A DNA stretch of 64,000 bases. Origin: Microbispora sp. ZYX-F-249. Its GTDB lineage: Bacteria > Actinomycetota > Actinomycetes > Streptosporangiales > Streptosporangiaceae. The notes below the pieces were generated by a model. That model was not told where the DNA came from. It did no database searches and worked only from the letters and a program-made list of their open reading frames with translations. Below are positions 54,443 through 64,000 of this stretch, one piece after another. The DNA lies in assembly GCF_039649665.1 (NCBI RefSeq), contig NZ_JBDJAW010000015.1, forward strand, positions 62,001 to 126,000, given 5' to 3'. How positions within the stretch are numbered: position 1 is the first letter of the stretch; each line of letters begins with the position of its first letter. The translations under genes and the position numbers were made by a program.

Positions 54443-55573
54443 ATGAGCACACCTGTCAAGGAGTCCAGCGGACTGCGGATGGGACGGCCGTTCGGCATCC
54501 CCGTCTACGTCTCGCCCACCTGGCTCATCGTGGCGGCGTTCATCACGATCAGCTTCCAGCCGCAGTTCGCCGACATGCTGCCGGGCTTCAGCGAGACCGC
54601 GGCGTACGCCGTCGCGCTGGCCTTCGCCGTCCTGCTGTACGTCTCCGTGCTGCTGCACGAGCTGGCGCACTGCGTCGTGGCCAAGCACTACGGCCTGCCG
54701 GTGCGCCGGATCACCCTCTACATGCTCGGCGGCGTCTCGGAGATCGAGCGCGAGCCCGAGACGGCGGGCCGCGAGTTCGCCGTCGCCTTCGCCGGGCCGC
54801 TGCTGTCGCTGGGGCTGGCCGGGATCGGGGCGCTGGCGGAGGCGTTCGTCGTGCCGCCGGGCGGCCTGGCGCAGGTGCTCGTCTGGCAGCTGTGGCTGTC
54901 CAACCTGATCGTCGGCCTGTTCAACCTGCTGCCGGGGCTGCCGCTCGACGGCGGCCGGATGCTGCGGGCCGCCGTGTGGAAGGTCAGGCGCGACTCGGGC
55001 ACGGGCACGCTGGTCGCCGCGTGGGTCGGCCGGGGCGTGGCGGTGGCGGTGGTCGTGGTGCCGCTCCTGATGAACCTGATGGCCGGGCAGGAGCCCGGTA
55101 TCGGCAGCATGCTCTGGACCGTGGTGCTGGCGTCGTTCATCTGGTTCGGCGCGTCCCAGTCGCTGCGGGTGGCCCGCGTGCGGGCCAGGCTGCCACAGCT
55201 GCGGGCCCGGGCGCTGGCCCGCCGGGCGATCCCGGTCACCGCCGAGGTGCCGCTGTCGGAGGGCCTGCGCCGGGCCCAGGAGGCCGGGGCCGGGGCCATG
55301 GTGGTGGTCGGACACGACGGGCGTCCTGTCGGCATCGTCAACGAGGCCGCGGTCAACGCCACTCCCGAGCACCGCAGGCCGTGGGTGAACGTGGGCGCCC
55401 TGTCGCGCGCCCTGGAGCCCTCGCTCGTGCTCGGCGCCGACCTGGAGGGGGAGTCCCTGCTCGACGCCATGCGGGACACCCCGGCGCCGGAGTACCTGCT
55501 CGTCGAGAGGGGCGGGGAGATATACGGCGTGCTCGCCACCGCCGACGTCAACCGCATGTTCACCGGTGTGTGA
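54443..55573 (+). CDS. Site-2 protease family (M50) membrane metalloprotease with CBS domains
   Basis: A 376-residue membrane protease. The zinc motif is LLHELAHCVV (HExxH) in the second helix and the third ligand is in LLPGLPLDGGRMLRAAVWK. About six hydrophobic segments span residues 20-245. Residues 255-370 form two CBS-like units (IPVTAEVPLSEGLRRAQEAG; PVGIVNEAAVN; YLLVERGGEIYGVLATADVN). The group cleaves membrane-bound regulators, and CBS domains may sense nucleotides. ATG 54443 lies after GGGAGGGGAAGGCGGCCAC. TAGGCT and TAGCAT boxes upstream (54380-54420) are candidate promoters. Substrate unknown. Confidence 0.9.
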   Translation: MSTPVKESSGLRMGRPFGIPVYVSPTWLIVAAFITISFQPQFADMLPGFSETAAYAVALAFAVLLYVSVLLHELAHCVVAKHYGLPVRRITLYMLGGVSEIEREPETAGREFAVAFAGPLLSLGLAGIGALAEAFVVPPGGLAQVLVWQLWLSNLIVGLFNLLPGLPLDGGRMLRAAVWKVRRDSGTGTLVAAWVGRGVAVAVVVVPLLMNLMAGQEPGIGSMLWTVVLASFIWFGASQSLRVARVRARLPQLRARALARRAIPVTAEVPLSEGLRRAQEAGAGAMVVVGHDGRPVGIVNEAAVNATPEHRRPWVNVGALSRALEPSLVLGADLEGESLLDAMRDTPAPEYLLVERGGEIYGVLATADVNRMFTGV

Positions 55574-55774
55574 GCGCGGCCCGGGGAACGGCCTCCCCGC
55601 CGGAGACTGGGTGCTGATCGAAGCCGGGGCCGGGCGCCGTCCGGTCGCCCGTCGCGCGCTCCCGCAGGCCGGTTCGCCGTTCTTTTTTGCTACTTTCTGG
55701 GGTGATCGATCCGGCACATGGCGTGCCGGCGATGGTGCCGGTCATCCGGTGGCGTTTCCGGAGGGAGAACTTCT

Positions 55775-57295
55775 GTGACGGAACAGGGCGTGGGGGTGGT
55801 CCGCCCGCTGCCGGGGGAGGGCGTGGTCGCCCATCTGAACGGTTTGCTGCTCGTGTGCGCCACCGGCGGCGACCAGCCGGTCGAGGACCTGATCGGCGCG
55901 CTGAGCGAGACCGCCACGACGGGCGGCGACGGCCGGGCGCTGGCCCGCCGGGTGGCCCAGATCCTGGCGCGCGCCATGGACAGGTCGATCGGCGGGGAGC
56001 CGGTGGCCTGCGCGGTCGCCGGACCCGCTGGGGGCGGGGTGGCCGTGCTGGTCAGCGGGGCCGCGTACGCCACCGTGTCGGGGCCCGACGGCGAGGTCCG
56101 CCTCGCCGGGCACGACGCGCTGACCTGGACCGACCGTCTCGTCAACGGCCCGGTGTCCCGGGTCGAGCTGCGCCTGCCCGGAGCGGGCCCGTCGAGCCCG
56201 TACGCCCGGCTGGACGGCGGTGTGGTGACCGGAGCCGGGCTGGAGTGCGACTTCGCCCGGCAGGGCGATCTCGCCTTCCCGCCGCTGCCCCCGCGGCCGC
56301 CGCAGCACCAGGGACAGCAGCCCGGCGTGCAGGCGCCGCCCGTCGCGGCTCCCGAGCCGATCGCCCCGCGCGGACCCGTGGTGCCGTCGTCGGTGCCGTC
56401 GTCCGTGCCGCCGCCGCCCGCGTCGCCGTTCCCGTCCGGCCCGCTGCCCGGCGGGGGGCCGTCGGCCGAGGCGCCGCCGGGAGCGTCCCAGCCGCTCGCG
56501 CCGCCGCCCGTCCAGCCGCCGTCCCACGTCTCCCAGCCGCTGCCGCCGTTGCCGCCCCCCCTCCCCGATCCCGGGCCCGCGCATCAGTCCGGGCCGCAGC
56601 CGCTGCCCCCGCTGCCCGAGCCCGCCGAGGACCGGGGCGGGCCGCACGACCTGGGAGCGTCCCACGATCCGGGCGGGCCGCACGACTTCGGCGGGCCGCA
56701 TGACTTCGGCGGGCCGGACGGCGCGCCGAGCGGGCCGTTCGAGCCGGCGCCGCACGCGTCCGCCGACGAGGACCAGGGCGAGCCCACCCAGATGGACTCG
56801 ACGCCCGAGCCGGAGCCGCGGCCGATGGTCTACGGCGTCGACTGCAAGAACGACCACTTCAACGACCCGCGTGCGCCGTACTGCGCGGTCTGCGGCATCC
56901 CCATCGACCAGCGGGCGGTGGTGCCGTACAAGGGGCCCCGGCCGCAGCTCGGGGTGCTGCTGCTCGACGACGGCATGGCGCTGCCGCTGGAGGCCGACTA
57001 CCTGCTGGGCCGCGACCCCGAGCGCGCGCCGGAGGTGCAGTCGGGCGAGGCCAGGCCGGCCAGGGTCACCAGCCCCGACGGCTCGGTGTCGCGCCGTCAC
57101 CTGCGGGTCTTCCTGGACAGCTGGGACGTCAACCTGCTCGACCTGGGCTCGGTGAACGGCACCCAGATCCAGCCGCCCGGCGACCCCAACTTCTACGACA
57201 TCCCGCCGAACGAGCCGGTGCCGATCCTGCCCGGCACGACCGTGCGGGTCGGCGTCTCGCGCACGATGCGGTACGAGGCCCACCGCAACGCCTGA
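55775..57295 (+). CDS. FHA-domain protein with proline-rich linker
   Basis: A 506-residue protein. Residues 1-165 are a folded N-terminal region of unknown type, possibly phosphatase-like (GVVAHLNGLLLVCATGGDQP). Residues 175-355 are a Pro/Gly-rich linker with GGPHDFGGPHDFGGP repeats. Near 370-390 a zinc-ribbon-like CKNDHFNDPRAPYCAVCG is seen. The C-terminal FHA domain (about 405-500) has LLGRDPERAPEV, SVSRRHLRVFLDSW and LDLGSVNGTQIQ, the phosphothreonine-binding signature. It probably binds a phosphorylated partner of a Ser/Thr kinase pathway. GTG 55775 with GGAGGGAG upstream is preferred over the open frame starting at 55718. Confidence 0.82.
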   Translation: MTEQGVGVVRPLPGEGVVAHLNGLLLVCATGGDQPVEDLIGALSETATTGGDGRALARRVAQILARAMDRSIGGEPVACAVAGPAGGGVAVLVSGAAYATVSGPDGEVRLAGHDALTWTDRLVNGPVSRVELRLPGAGPSSPYARLDGGVVTGAGLECDFARQGDLAFPPLPPRPPQHQGQQPGVQAPPVAAPEPIAPRGPVVPSSVPSSVPPPPASPFPSGPLPGGGPSAEAPPGASQPLAPPPVQPPSHVSQPLPPLPPPLPDPGPAHQSGPQPLPPLPEPAEDRGGPHDLGASHDPGGPHDFGGPHDFGGPDGAPSGPFEPAPHASADEDQGEPTQMDSTPEPEPRPMVYGVDCKNDHFNDPRAPYCAVCGIPIDQRAVVPYKGPRPQLGVLLLDDGMALPLEADYLLGRDPERAPEVQSGEARPARVTSPDGSVSRRHLRVFLDSWDVNLLDLGSVNGTQIQPPGDPNFYDIPPNEPVPILPGTTVRVGVSRTMRYEAHRNA

Positions 57296-57305
57296 CCCGT
57301 GCGAC

Positions 57306-57334
57306 CCGCCGGGGGCCTGGCCGGCTCCCGGCGG
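57306..57334. terminator. Bidirectional terminator between the FHA and TetR genes
   Basis: CCGCCGGG (57306-57313) and CCCGGCGG (57327-57334) form an 8-bp stem around 13 bases that can pair further (GGCC/GGCC). It lies between convergent stops at 57295 and 57338. Confidence 0.6.
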
Positions 57335-57337
57335 AGG

Positions 57338-57928
57338 TCAGGCGCGCAGGCGCTCGATCTCGCCCATGATGAGCCGTTCCAGCCGCTCACCGGTGACATG
57401 CGACGGATAGAGCAGCCGGTGCACGCTCAGCCCGTCCACCAGCGCGAGCAGCCGCTCCGCGACGTCCTCCAGGTCCTCGTCCGTGCGGATCTCACCGGCC
57501 TCGGCGGCGGACCTGAGCAGGCTCGTCACCAGATAGCGGAGCTCGGCGGCCTCCCGCCGCTGGACCTCGAGCAGCGCGGGGCTGGTCAGGCTGCGCCCCC
57601 AGAAGCCCACCTCCAGGCCGGTCTCCCCGGCCCGCTCCTCGTCCAGCGGCACGTTGTCGAGCAGCAGCTCCCGCAGCGCCGCCAGGCCGGTGCGGCCCGG
57701 CAGCTTCTCCCGCAGCCGGTCGGCGATCCGGCGATGGGACGCCTCCAGGGCCGACAGCAGGATCTCGTCCTTGTCGGCGAAGTAGTGCGTGAGCACCCCG
57801 TTGGAGTAGCCGGCCTCCTTGGCGATGGCCCGCGTGGTCGCGGCCTCGATGCCCTCGCGCAGGATGATCCGGCGGGCCGCCGCGACGACCTCGCCCCTGC
57901 GCTCCTCGTGATTGACGATCTTCGGCAT
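57338..57928 (-). CDS. TetR-family transcriptional regulator (BetI-like)
   Basis: A 196-residue regulator. The helix-turn-helix is at residues 10-50 (EVVAAARRIILREGIEAATT then RAIAKEAGYSNGVLTHYFAD). The ligand domain resembles BetI/TetR_C_6 proteins (LGFWGRSLTSPALLEVQRRE-like region). The ATG at 57928 follows GAGGTGG. It is divergent from a PfkB kinase, with 52 bases between the start codons, and a near-perfect 18-bp palindrome in that gap is its likely operator. It probably represses the kinase-aminotransferase pair and itself. Confidence 0.9.
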   Translation of the reverse strand: MPKIVNHEERRGEVVAAARRIILREGIEAATTRAIAKEAGYSNGVLTHYFADKDEILLSALEASHRRIADRLREKLPGRTGLAALRELLLDNVPLDEERAGETGLEVGFWGRSLTSPALLEVQRREAAELRYLVTSLLRSAAEAGEIRTDEDLEDVAERLLALVDGLSVHRLLYPSHVTGERLERLIMGEIERLRA

Positions 57929-57943
57929 GGTGCACCACCTCGG

Positions 57944-57974
57944 TTGACATTTTAGTCGGGCGCCCGTCTATTAT
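57944..57974 (+). promoter_or_regulatory. Promoter of the PfkB-aminotransferase genes with overlapping TetR operator
   Basis: TTGACA (57944-57949) and TATTAT (57969-57974) are a -35/-10 pair with 19-base spacing, and TATTAT ends 6 bases before ATG 57981, giving a leaderless mRNA. Between and overlapping them lies TAGTCGGGCGCCCGTCTA (57953-57970), an 18-bp palindrome with a single mismatched pair. A repressor bound there would block the promoter directly. Confidence 0.7.
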
Positions 57975-57980
57975 CCGCTC

Positions 57981-58901
57981 ATGACGGTAGTGACGGTCGG
58001 CGTGCATATCGTCGACGTCCTGGCCCGCCCGGTCGAGTCCATCCCGGCCGGTCAGGACACCCACCTGCTGGAGCAGATCCGCATCACCGCGGCAGGCGCC
58101 GCCGCGGGCACGGCCGTGGCCCTGGCGAAGATCGGCGTGCCGGTCGCCTCCATGGGCGCCGTCGGCGACGACGAGCTCGGCGACTTCCTCCTGATGATCA
58201 TGGCGCGGCACGGCGTCGACGTGGACGGCGTGGTGCGCAGGGCGGGGGAGCAGACGGCGGCCTCGATCCTGCCCATCCGGCCCGACGGCGGCCGGCCCTC
58301 GTTCCACGTGCCCGGGGCCAACCTCGGGCTGGCGACCGCCGACCTCGACGCCGATCGTCTGACCGGCGCGAAGGTGGTGCACCTCGGCGGCATGGACGTC
58401 ACCTGGGGCCTGCACGACCCCGCCTTCCACGCGCTGCTCGACAAGGCCCGCGAGGGCGGCACGACCGTCACGCTGGACCTGCTGTCGAACATGCCCGACC
58501 TCATGCCCGGCGTCCGCGCGTTCCTGCCCCACGTCGACTACCTCCTGCCGAACGAGGAGCAGGCGCTCATGCTCAGCGGGGCGCCGACGCCGGAGGAGGC
58601 CGCGGCCGCGCTGCTCGCCGAGGGCCCGAAGGGCGTGATCGTCACCCTGGGGGCCGCGGGCAGCCTCGTCGCCACCGCCGGCGGAGTCACCCGCGTGCCC
58701 GCCCTGGACGTGCCGGTGGTCGACACCACGGGCTGCGGCGACGCGTACTGCGCCGGCTTCGCCGCCGGACTGCTGCGCGGCGAGGACGTCCTCGGCGCCG
58801 CCCGCCTCGGCACGGCCGTCGCCGCACGGGTCGCCGGCGGGCTCGGCTCCGACGCTGGCCTGGACGGCTTCGTCCCCGGCGACCCCGCTCCCGGCGCCTG
58901 A
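57981..58901 (+). CDS. PfkB-family carbohydrate kinase
   Basis: A 306-residue ribokinase-like enzyme. N-terminal GVHIVDVLARPVESIPAGQD and ITAAGAAAGTAVALAKIG carry the substrate-binding Gly/Ala region, VGDDELGDFL follows, and the catalytic signature is VVDTTGCGDAYCAGFAAGLL with the base Asp and anion hole. NEEQALMLSG is the magnesium/phosphate NxxE-type motif. The acceptor sugar is unknown. It forms a two-gene unit with an aminotransferase-like gene 46 bases downstream, both under the TetR-operator promoter. A sugar or amino-sugar breakdown role is inference. Confidence 0.9.
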   Translation: MTVVTVGVHIVDVLARPVESIPAGQDTHLLEQIRITAAGAAAGTAVALAKIGVPVASMGAVGDDELGDFLLMIMARHGVDVDGVVRRAGEQTAASILPIRPDGGRPSFHVPGANLGLATADLDADRLTGAKVVHLGGMDVTWGLHDPAFHALLDKAREGGTTVTLDLLSNMPDLMPGVRAFLPHVDYLLPNEEQALMLSGAPTPEEAAAALLAEGPKGVIVTLGAAGSLVATAGGVTRVPALDVPVVDTTGCGDAYCAGFAAGLLRGEDVLGAARLGTAVAARVAGGLGSDAGLDGFVPGDPAPGA

Positions 58902-58947
58902 CCCCGGCTCGACCTCTCCCGATTCCCCGATCTCAGGAGTGCCGCCC

Positions 58948-60171
58948 ATGTCCGTCGACGCATCCCTGCGGGCCCGTGCCGCCAAGGTCATCCCCGGCGG
59001 CATGTACGGCCACCTCAACGCGGCCCTGCACGGGGACCGCTACCCCCAGTTCTTCGTCCGCGCCGAAGGCGCCCGTCAGTGGGACGCCGACGGCCGTGAG
59101 TACGTCGACCTCATGTGCAGCTGGGGCCCGATGATCGTCGGCCACCGCAACCCGAGGGTGGAGGCCGCCGCCGCGGCCCAGCAGGCGGGCGGCGACTGCC
59201 TGAACGGCCCCGGCCCGGTCATGGTGGAGCTCGCCGAGCTCCTGGTGGACCTCATCCCCTCCGCCGACTGGGCCATGTTCTCCAAGAACGGCACCGACGC
59301 CACCACCCAGGCCCTGATGGTGGCCAGGGCGGCGACGGGCAGGACCAAGGCGCTGGTCGCCCACGGCGCCTACCACGGCGCCGACCCCTGGTGCACGCCC
59401 GGCCTGTCGGGGGTCACCCCCAACCAGCGGGCGGACACGATCGAGTTCACCTACAACGACCTCGCGAGCGCCGAGGCCGCCGCGGCACAGGCGGACGGCG
59501 ACGTCGCCGCCATCCTGGTCACGCCGTTCAAGCACGACTCGTTCGAGGACCAGGAGCCCGCCGACGCCGAGTTCGCCCGGGGCGTGCGGGCACTGGCCGA
59601 CCGTCTCGGCGCCGCCCTGGTCATCGACGACGTACGCGCCGGGTGGCGGCTGGACCTGCGCGGCTCGTGGGAGCCGTTCGGCGTGCGCCCCGACCTGACG
59701 GCCTGGAGCAAGGCGATGGCCAACGGCTTCCCCATCGCGGCGGTCACCGGGACCGACGCGCTGCGCGGGGCGGCCCAGACGCTGTACTCGACCGGCTCCT
59801 TCTGGTTCTCCGCGACGGCCATGGCCGCCGCCAAGGCGACGATCGAGATCCTGCGTGAGATCGACGGCCCCGCGCTCATGCACCGGGCCGGGACCCGGCT
59901 GCGCGAGGGGCTCGCCGCCCAGGCGGCCGCACACGGCTTCGTGGTCCGCCAGACCGGCCCGGTGCAGGTGCCGTGGCTGTCCTTCGACGGCGACGACACG
60001 CTGGAGAAGGGCATCGCCTGGGCCGGTGCCTGCCTGGAGGAGGGGGTCTACCTCCATCCCTGGCACAACTGGTTCCTTTCGGCCGCGCACACGGACGAGG
60101 AGATCGACCGGGCCCTCCAGGGGACCGACGCCGCCTTCGCCAAGCTGAGGGCGGCGTACGGAGCCGACTGA
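58948..60171 (+). CDS. Class III aminotransferase / glutamate-1-semialdehyde aminomutase-like PLP enzyme
   Basis: A 407-residue fold-type I PLP enzyme. It has VIPGGMYGHLNAALHGDRYP, FSKNGTDATTQALMVARAAT, AHGAYHGADPW, IDDVRAGWRLDLRGSWEPFG (the Asp that contacts PLP) and the PLP lysine in TAWSKAMANGFPIAAVTG. The order is that of the HemL/GSA-aminomutase branch, but the gene lies outside any heme cluster and the sequence differs from HemL, so transamination of an amino ketone or keto sugar is more likely. ATG 58948 with AGGAG about 10 bases upstream is preferred over a GTG at 58939. Confidence 0.86.
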   Translation: MSVDASLRARAAKVIPGGMYGHLNAALHGDRYPQFFVRAEGARQWDADGREYVDLMCSWGPMIVGHRNPRVEAAAAAQQAGGDCLNGPGPVMVELAELLVDLIPSADWAMFSKNGTDATTQALMVARAATGRTKALVAHGAYHGADPWCTPGLSGVTPNQRADTIEFTYNDLASAEAAAAQADGDVAAILVTPFKHDSFEDQEPADAEFARGVRALADRLGAALVIDDVRAGWRLDLRGSWEPFGVRPDLTAWSKAMANGFPIAAVTGTDALRGAAQTLYSTGSFWFSATAMAAAKATIEILREIDGPALMHRAGTRLREGLAAQAAAHGFVVRQTGPVQVPWLSFDGDDTLEKGIAWAGACLEEGVYLHPWHNWFLSAAHTDEEIDRALQGTDAAFAKLRAAYGAD

Positions 60172-60232
60172 GAGGGCGGCCGGCGCCGGCGTGGCCGGAA
60201 CGCCCACCAGGGCGTGCCGTGCCGCGGACGGC

Positions 60233-60273
60233 CCGCGCTCGGGCACCGGGTTCCGGGCGGTGCCCGAGCGCGG
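60233..60273. terminator. Strong bidirectional terminator after the aminotransferase gene
   Basis: CCGCGCTCGGGCACCG (60233-60248) and CGGTGCCCGAGCGCGG (60258-60273) form a perfect 16-bp stem with a 9-base loop. It lies between convergent stops at 60171 and 60297. Confidence 0.85.
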
Positions 60274-60296
60274 CAGGTCCGTTCCGCCCAGAAACC

Positions 60297-61409
60297 TCAG
60301 GGGCGTGTCCTGGCCCACTGGACGTCGTCCAGGCGGGTGTCTCCCGGTCCGGGCAGCAGCCCCTTCACCAAGTGCTCCCTGGTGAATCCCGCCCGTTCGA
60401 GCACCCGGTGCGAGGCCGTGTTGCCCGGCGTGGTCCCGGCGACGATCCGGCGCAGGGGCGTGTGCGCGAACGCCCACTCCGCCAGCAGGTTCACCGCCCG
60501 CGTCACCATGCCCCTGCCGCGGTACTCCGGACGGAGGCTGTAGCCGAGCATCGCCTGGCCGAGCGGCGGGACGATGCCGGTGAGCTGGACGTCGCCGGCG
60601 AACTCGCCGGTGCGGGCGTCCCTGATGGCGATGTCGGCCCGCTGGCCGGTCAGCCACAGGTGCCCGGCGTACCGGCAGACGGCCTCGCTGCCGGCGTACG
60701 ACGGCTCCACCGGCGGCACGTGCGAGTCCCGCACGTCGGGCACGCACGCCAGCGCGAAGTAGTCGGCGGCGTCGGCGGCGGTCAGCGGCGTGAGCCGGAC
60801 GACCCCGTCGGTGAGCGAGCCGCCGGGGAACCCCCCTGGAAAGAACGGGAGGAAGGGCGTGATCGGGTCGCCCGGGTCGGAGGCGAGCCGCCCGAACACC
60901 GCCAGATCCGTGCGGGCCTCCCCGCGGACCGAGCCGGCCGCGCGCAGCACGCCCTCGTGGGAGAACCCGCACCGTTGGGCGACCTGCTGGCTCGGGATGT
61001 TGTCGACCTCGGCGATCAGCCCGATGCGGGGAACACCCCGGGCGAAGGCCCGCTCGGCGAGCGCCCGCACGGCGGCGGTGGCGACGCCGCGGCCCCGCGC
61101 CCACGGGGCGAGCCAGTAGCCCACCTCGGTCACGCCGAACCGGTCCGGCGGCTTCAGCCCGGCCGTCCCGAGGACCTCGCCGGTCGCGGCGTCGGCGACG
61201 AGGAAGTCGGCTCCGCCGTTCTCCCAGGCGGCCGGGACGGCCTTGGTGATCCAGGCCAGTGCGTCGTCACGGGTGTACGGCGACGGGACGAAGGGGATGA
61301 AGCGCGCGATGTCGGGGTCGGAGCAGGCACGGGCGATCTGGTCGGCGTCCCCCTCGACCGGCAGGCGCAGAACGGCCGGTCCAGCGAGGATCGCCTCTTG
61401 GGGCAACAT
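60297..61409 (-). CDS. Tandem GNAT (two-domain) acetyltransferase
   Basis: A 370-residue protein built of two GNAT domains. Domain 1 (about 5-175) has VGYWLAPWARGRGVATAAVR as the acetyl-CoA loop and PSQQVAQRCGFSHEGVLR. Domain 2 (about 195-368) has LGYSLRPEYRGRGMVTRAVN and NTASHRVLERAGFTREHLVK. Both loops keep the R/QxxGxG/A pattern, so both may be active. The type is RimJ/RimL-like (Acetyltransf_3). Substrate unknown. ATG 61409 lies after TAACAATGGGAC with no ribosome site, so it too may be leaderless. The gene is divergent from trmI. Confidence 0.87.
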   Translation of the reverse strand: MLPQEAILAGPAVLRLPVEGDADQIARACSDPDIARFIPFVPSPYTRDDALAWITKAVPAAWENGGADFLVADAATGEVLGTAGLKPPDRFGVTEVGYWLAPWARGRGVATAAVRALAERAFARGVPRIGLIAEVDNIPSQQVAQRCGFSHEGVLRAAGSVRGEARTDLAVFGRLASDPGDPITPFLPFFPGGFPGGSLTDGVVRLTPLTAADAADYFALACVPDVRDSHVPPVEPSYAGSEAVCRYAGHLWLTGQRADIAIRDARTGEFAGDVQLTGIVPPLGQAMLGYSLRPEYRGRGMVTRAVNLLAEWAFAHTPLRRIVAGTTPGNTASHRVLERAGFTREHLVKGLLPGPGDTRLDDVQWARTRP

Positions 61410-61501
61410 GTCCCATTGTTAGCAGCAGCGACGCCGCGGCGGCCAGTGTTTTCCCGCCCGGCGCCCCCTCCCGGCGGGCCGAAGGCCGGTGTGATGGGCA
61501 C

Positions 61502-62377
<876 letters not shown>

Positions 62378-62582
62378 CGATTCGGCCACAACCCGGCAAA
62401 GCCACGTGACACGGGAACATTTGGGTGTGTTCCTAATGGTGACCCGAACAATCGGTCCATAAGGTATCAAACGCCGAACACCCAACGTAACTACACGAAC
62501 ACTGCCCGGCCAGGTTACGTACAGCGCCAAGATAGGTAGGGTCTTGAGTAGTCGTTCTCGACGGGGAAGGAGGTGACGGGGC
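62378..62582 (+). promoter_or_regulatory. Promoter region of arc
   Basis: This 205-base AT-richer gap holds no gene. GATAGGTAGGGT near 62532-62543 is a likely -10 region. A near-perfect anti-16S sequence GGAAGGAGGTGA ends 6-7 bases before the GTG at 62583, the strongest ribosome site in the window. Confidence 0.55.
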
Positions 62583-64000
62583 GTGGCAGCTCGCGACGAC
62601 GCTGAGGCTCGGGCCGCGCAGCGCGAACGGGAGGTCGCCGATCTCACAACACAGGTCTCCTTCCTGCAGGAGGAGATAACCGCGTTGCGCCGGAAGCTGG
62701 CCGAGTCTCCCCGGCAGGCCAGGGTCATCGAGGAGCGTCTCCACGAGGCGCAGGCACAGGTGGCCGCCCTCACAGGCCAGAACGAGCGTCTGGTCGCCAC
62801 CCTCAAGGAGGCCAGAGACCAGATCGTCGCCCTCAAGGAGGAGGTCGACCGGCTGGCGCAGCCGCCGTCCGGATTCGGTGTCTTCCTCGAGGCGAGGGAA
62901 GACGGCACGATCGAGGTGTTCACCGGCGGGCGCAAGCTCCGGGTCAACGTCAGTCCGGCCGTGGACGTCGACTCGCTCAAGCGTGGCCAGGAGGTCATGC
63001 TCAACGAGGCGCTCAACGTCGTCGAGGCCCTCGGCTACGAGGACGTCGGCGAGATCGTGATGCTCAAGGAGTTGCTGGAGGAGGGCGAGCGCGCCCTCGT
63101 CATCTCGCACGCGGACGAGGAGCGGGTCGTCAAGCTCGCCCACTCGCTGCTGGACCAGCCGCTGCGGGCCGGCGACTCCCTCCTGCTCGAACCCCGCTCC
63201 AACTACGTCTACGAACGCATCCCCAAGTCCGAGGTCGAGGAGCTCGTCCTCGAAGAGGTCCCCGACATCTCCTACGAGGAGATCGGCGGCCTCAGCAGGC
63301 AGATCGAGCAGATCAGGGACGCCATCGAGCTGCCCTACCTGCACGCCGACCTGTTCCGCGAGCACAAGCTGCGCCCGCCGAAGGGCGTGCTGCTGTACGG
63401 CCCGCCCGGCTGCGGCAAGACGCTGATCGCGAAGGCCGTCGCCAACTCCCTGGCCAAGCAGGTCGCGGAGAAGACCGGCCAGTCCGGCAAGAGCTTCTTC
63501 CTCAACATCAAGGGTCCCGAGCTTCTCAACAAGTACGTCGGCGAGACCGAGCGGCACATCCGCCTGGTCTTCCAGCGGGCCCGTGAGAAGGCCTCCGAGG
63601 GCACCCCGGTGATCGTCTTCTTCGACGAGATGGACTCGATCTTCCGGACCCGCGGCTCGGGCGTCTCCTCCGACGTCGAGAACACCATCGTCCCCCAGCT
63701 CCTGTCGGAGATCGACGGTGTCGAGGGCCTGGAGAACGTCATCGTCATCGGCGCCTCCAACCGCGAGGACATGATCGACCCGGCGATCCTGCGGCCCGGC
63801 CGCCTGGACGTCAAGATCAAGATCGAGCGGCCGGACGCCGAGGCGGCCAAGGACATCTTCTCGAAGTACATCGTCAACGACCTGCCGCTGCACCCGGACG
63901 ACCTCACCGAGCACGGTGACAGCCGCGAGGGCACGATCGCCGCGATGATCCAGCGGGTGGTCGAGCGGATGTACGCCGAGAGCGAGGAGAACCGCTTCCT
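62583..64000 (+). CDS. arc: Proteasome-associated AAA+ ATPase ARC (Mpa), N-terminal 472 codons
   Basis: The gene runs off the window end; family members are about 590 residues. GTG 62583 follows the strong GGAAGGAGGTGA. Residues 5-85 are the coiled coil ([20 protein letters not shown] and on) that binds prokaryotic ubiquitin-like protein. Residues 95-225 are the tandem OB folds ([20 protein letters not shown]). The AAA+ module starts near 225: Walker A is [19 protein letters not shown], the pore region follows [20 protein letters not shown], Walker B is [16 protein letters not shown], sensor 1 is [20 protein letters not shown] with the Arg finger. It unfolds pupylated proteins for the 20S proteasome. 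Confidence 0.95.
   Translation, partial: MAARDDAEARAAQREREVADLTTQVSFLQEEITALRRKLAESPRQARVIEERLHEAQAQVAALTGQNERLVATLKEARDQIVALKEEVDRLAQPPSGFGVFLEAREDGTIEVFTGGRKLRVNVSPAVDVDSLKRGQEVMLNEALNVVEALGYEDVGEIVMLKELLEEGERALVISHADEERVVKLAHSLLDQPLRAGDSLLLEPRSNYVYERIPKSEVEELVLEEVPDISYEEIGGLSRQIEQIRDAIELPYLHADLFREHKLRPPKGVLLYGPPGCGKTLIAKAVANSLAKQVAEKTGQSGKSFFLNIKGPELLNKYVGETERHIRLVFQRAREKASEGTPVIVFFDEMDSIFRTRGSGVSSDVENTIVPQLLSEIDGVEGLENVIVIGASNREDMIDPAILRPGRLDVKIKIERPDAEAAKDIFSKYIVNDLPLHPDDLTEHGDSREGTIAAMIQRVVERMYAESEENRF

Noticed and set aside
58948..60171. hemL (glutamate-1-semialdehyde aminomutase)
   Set aside because: The fold is the same, but the gene is paired with a PfkB kinase under TetR control and lacks the close HemL match expected of a heme-pathway enzyme.

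Overview
The window is chromosomal DNA of a high-GC actinomycete, most likely of the Streptosporangiales type (Nonomuraea, Microbispora and Streptosporangium are plausible relatives; genus cannot be fixed from sequence alone). The reasons are very high G/C at third codon positions, many GTG/TTG starts, mycothiol biosynthesis (mshC), the Pup-proteasome ATPase ARC next to trmI, a PAC2 protein next to metH, DUF3090 and SCO1664-like genes, and class E sortase. I saw no tRNA, rRNA, CRISPR array, transposase or phage gene.

Layout. 1-6576: the end of fabI, then an organosulfur cluster (ssuD-like, ssuE-like, sfnB-like and sfnG on the minus strand, a LysR regulator, and a divergent DszC/SfnB-like monooxygenase). 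6595-13724: a secreted anchored protein, an aldo/keto reductase, and a conserved actinobacterial run uppP - histidine phosphatase - DUF3090 - SCO1664-like kinase - NRDE protein - mshC. 13849-18271: a secreted snapalysin-type protease and a cell-surface block with a 46-residue membrane protein, a class E sortase, an LPFTG-anchored protein and a Tat-exported amidase. 18744-28528: nitrate assimilation (nitrate porter, nitrate reductase, its flavoprotein partner, nirB, nirD, an NnaR-type regulator and a sirohydrochlorin chelatase).

28826-39061 is a biosynthetic cluster read in one direction: an indigoidine-synthetase-type single-module NRPS (A-Ox-T-TE), a PptA-like tautomerase, a serine acetyltransferase fused in frame to an ATP-grasp ligase, a second ATP-grasp ligase, an MFS transporter, a DNA-methylase-like methyltransferase and a cysteine-synthase homologue. 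From the tautomerase onward every stop codon overlaps the next start. I regard this combination as the most novel system here.

39093-64000 returns to housekeeping genes: PAC2, metH, a HAD phosphatase, a small membrane protein, a five-gene peptide-type ABC importer, a two-component system, a RecB-like nuclease, a site-2 protease with CBS domains, an FHA protein, a TetR/PfkB/aminotransferase locus, a double-GNAT protein, trmI and the first three quarters of arc. The region between mshC and PAC2 looks like accessory DNA placed between core genes.

Expression signals: many start codons lie 6-9 nt after a TANNNT -10 box, which implies leaderless mRNAs (AKR, uppP, DUF3090, mshC, metH, the histidine kinase, recB-like, pfkB, trmI). 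Convergent gene pairs are separated by strong GC hairpins.
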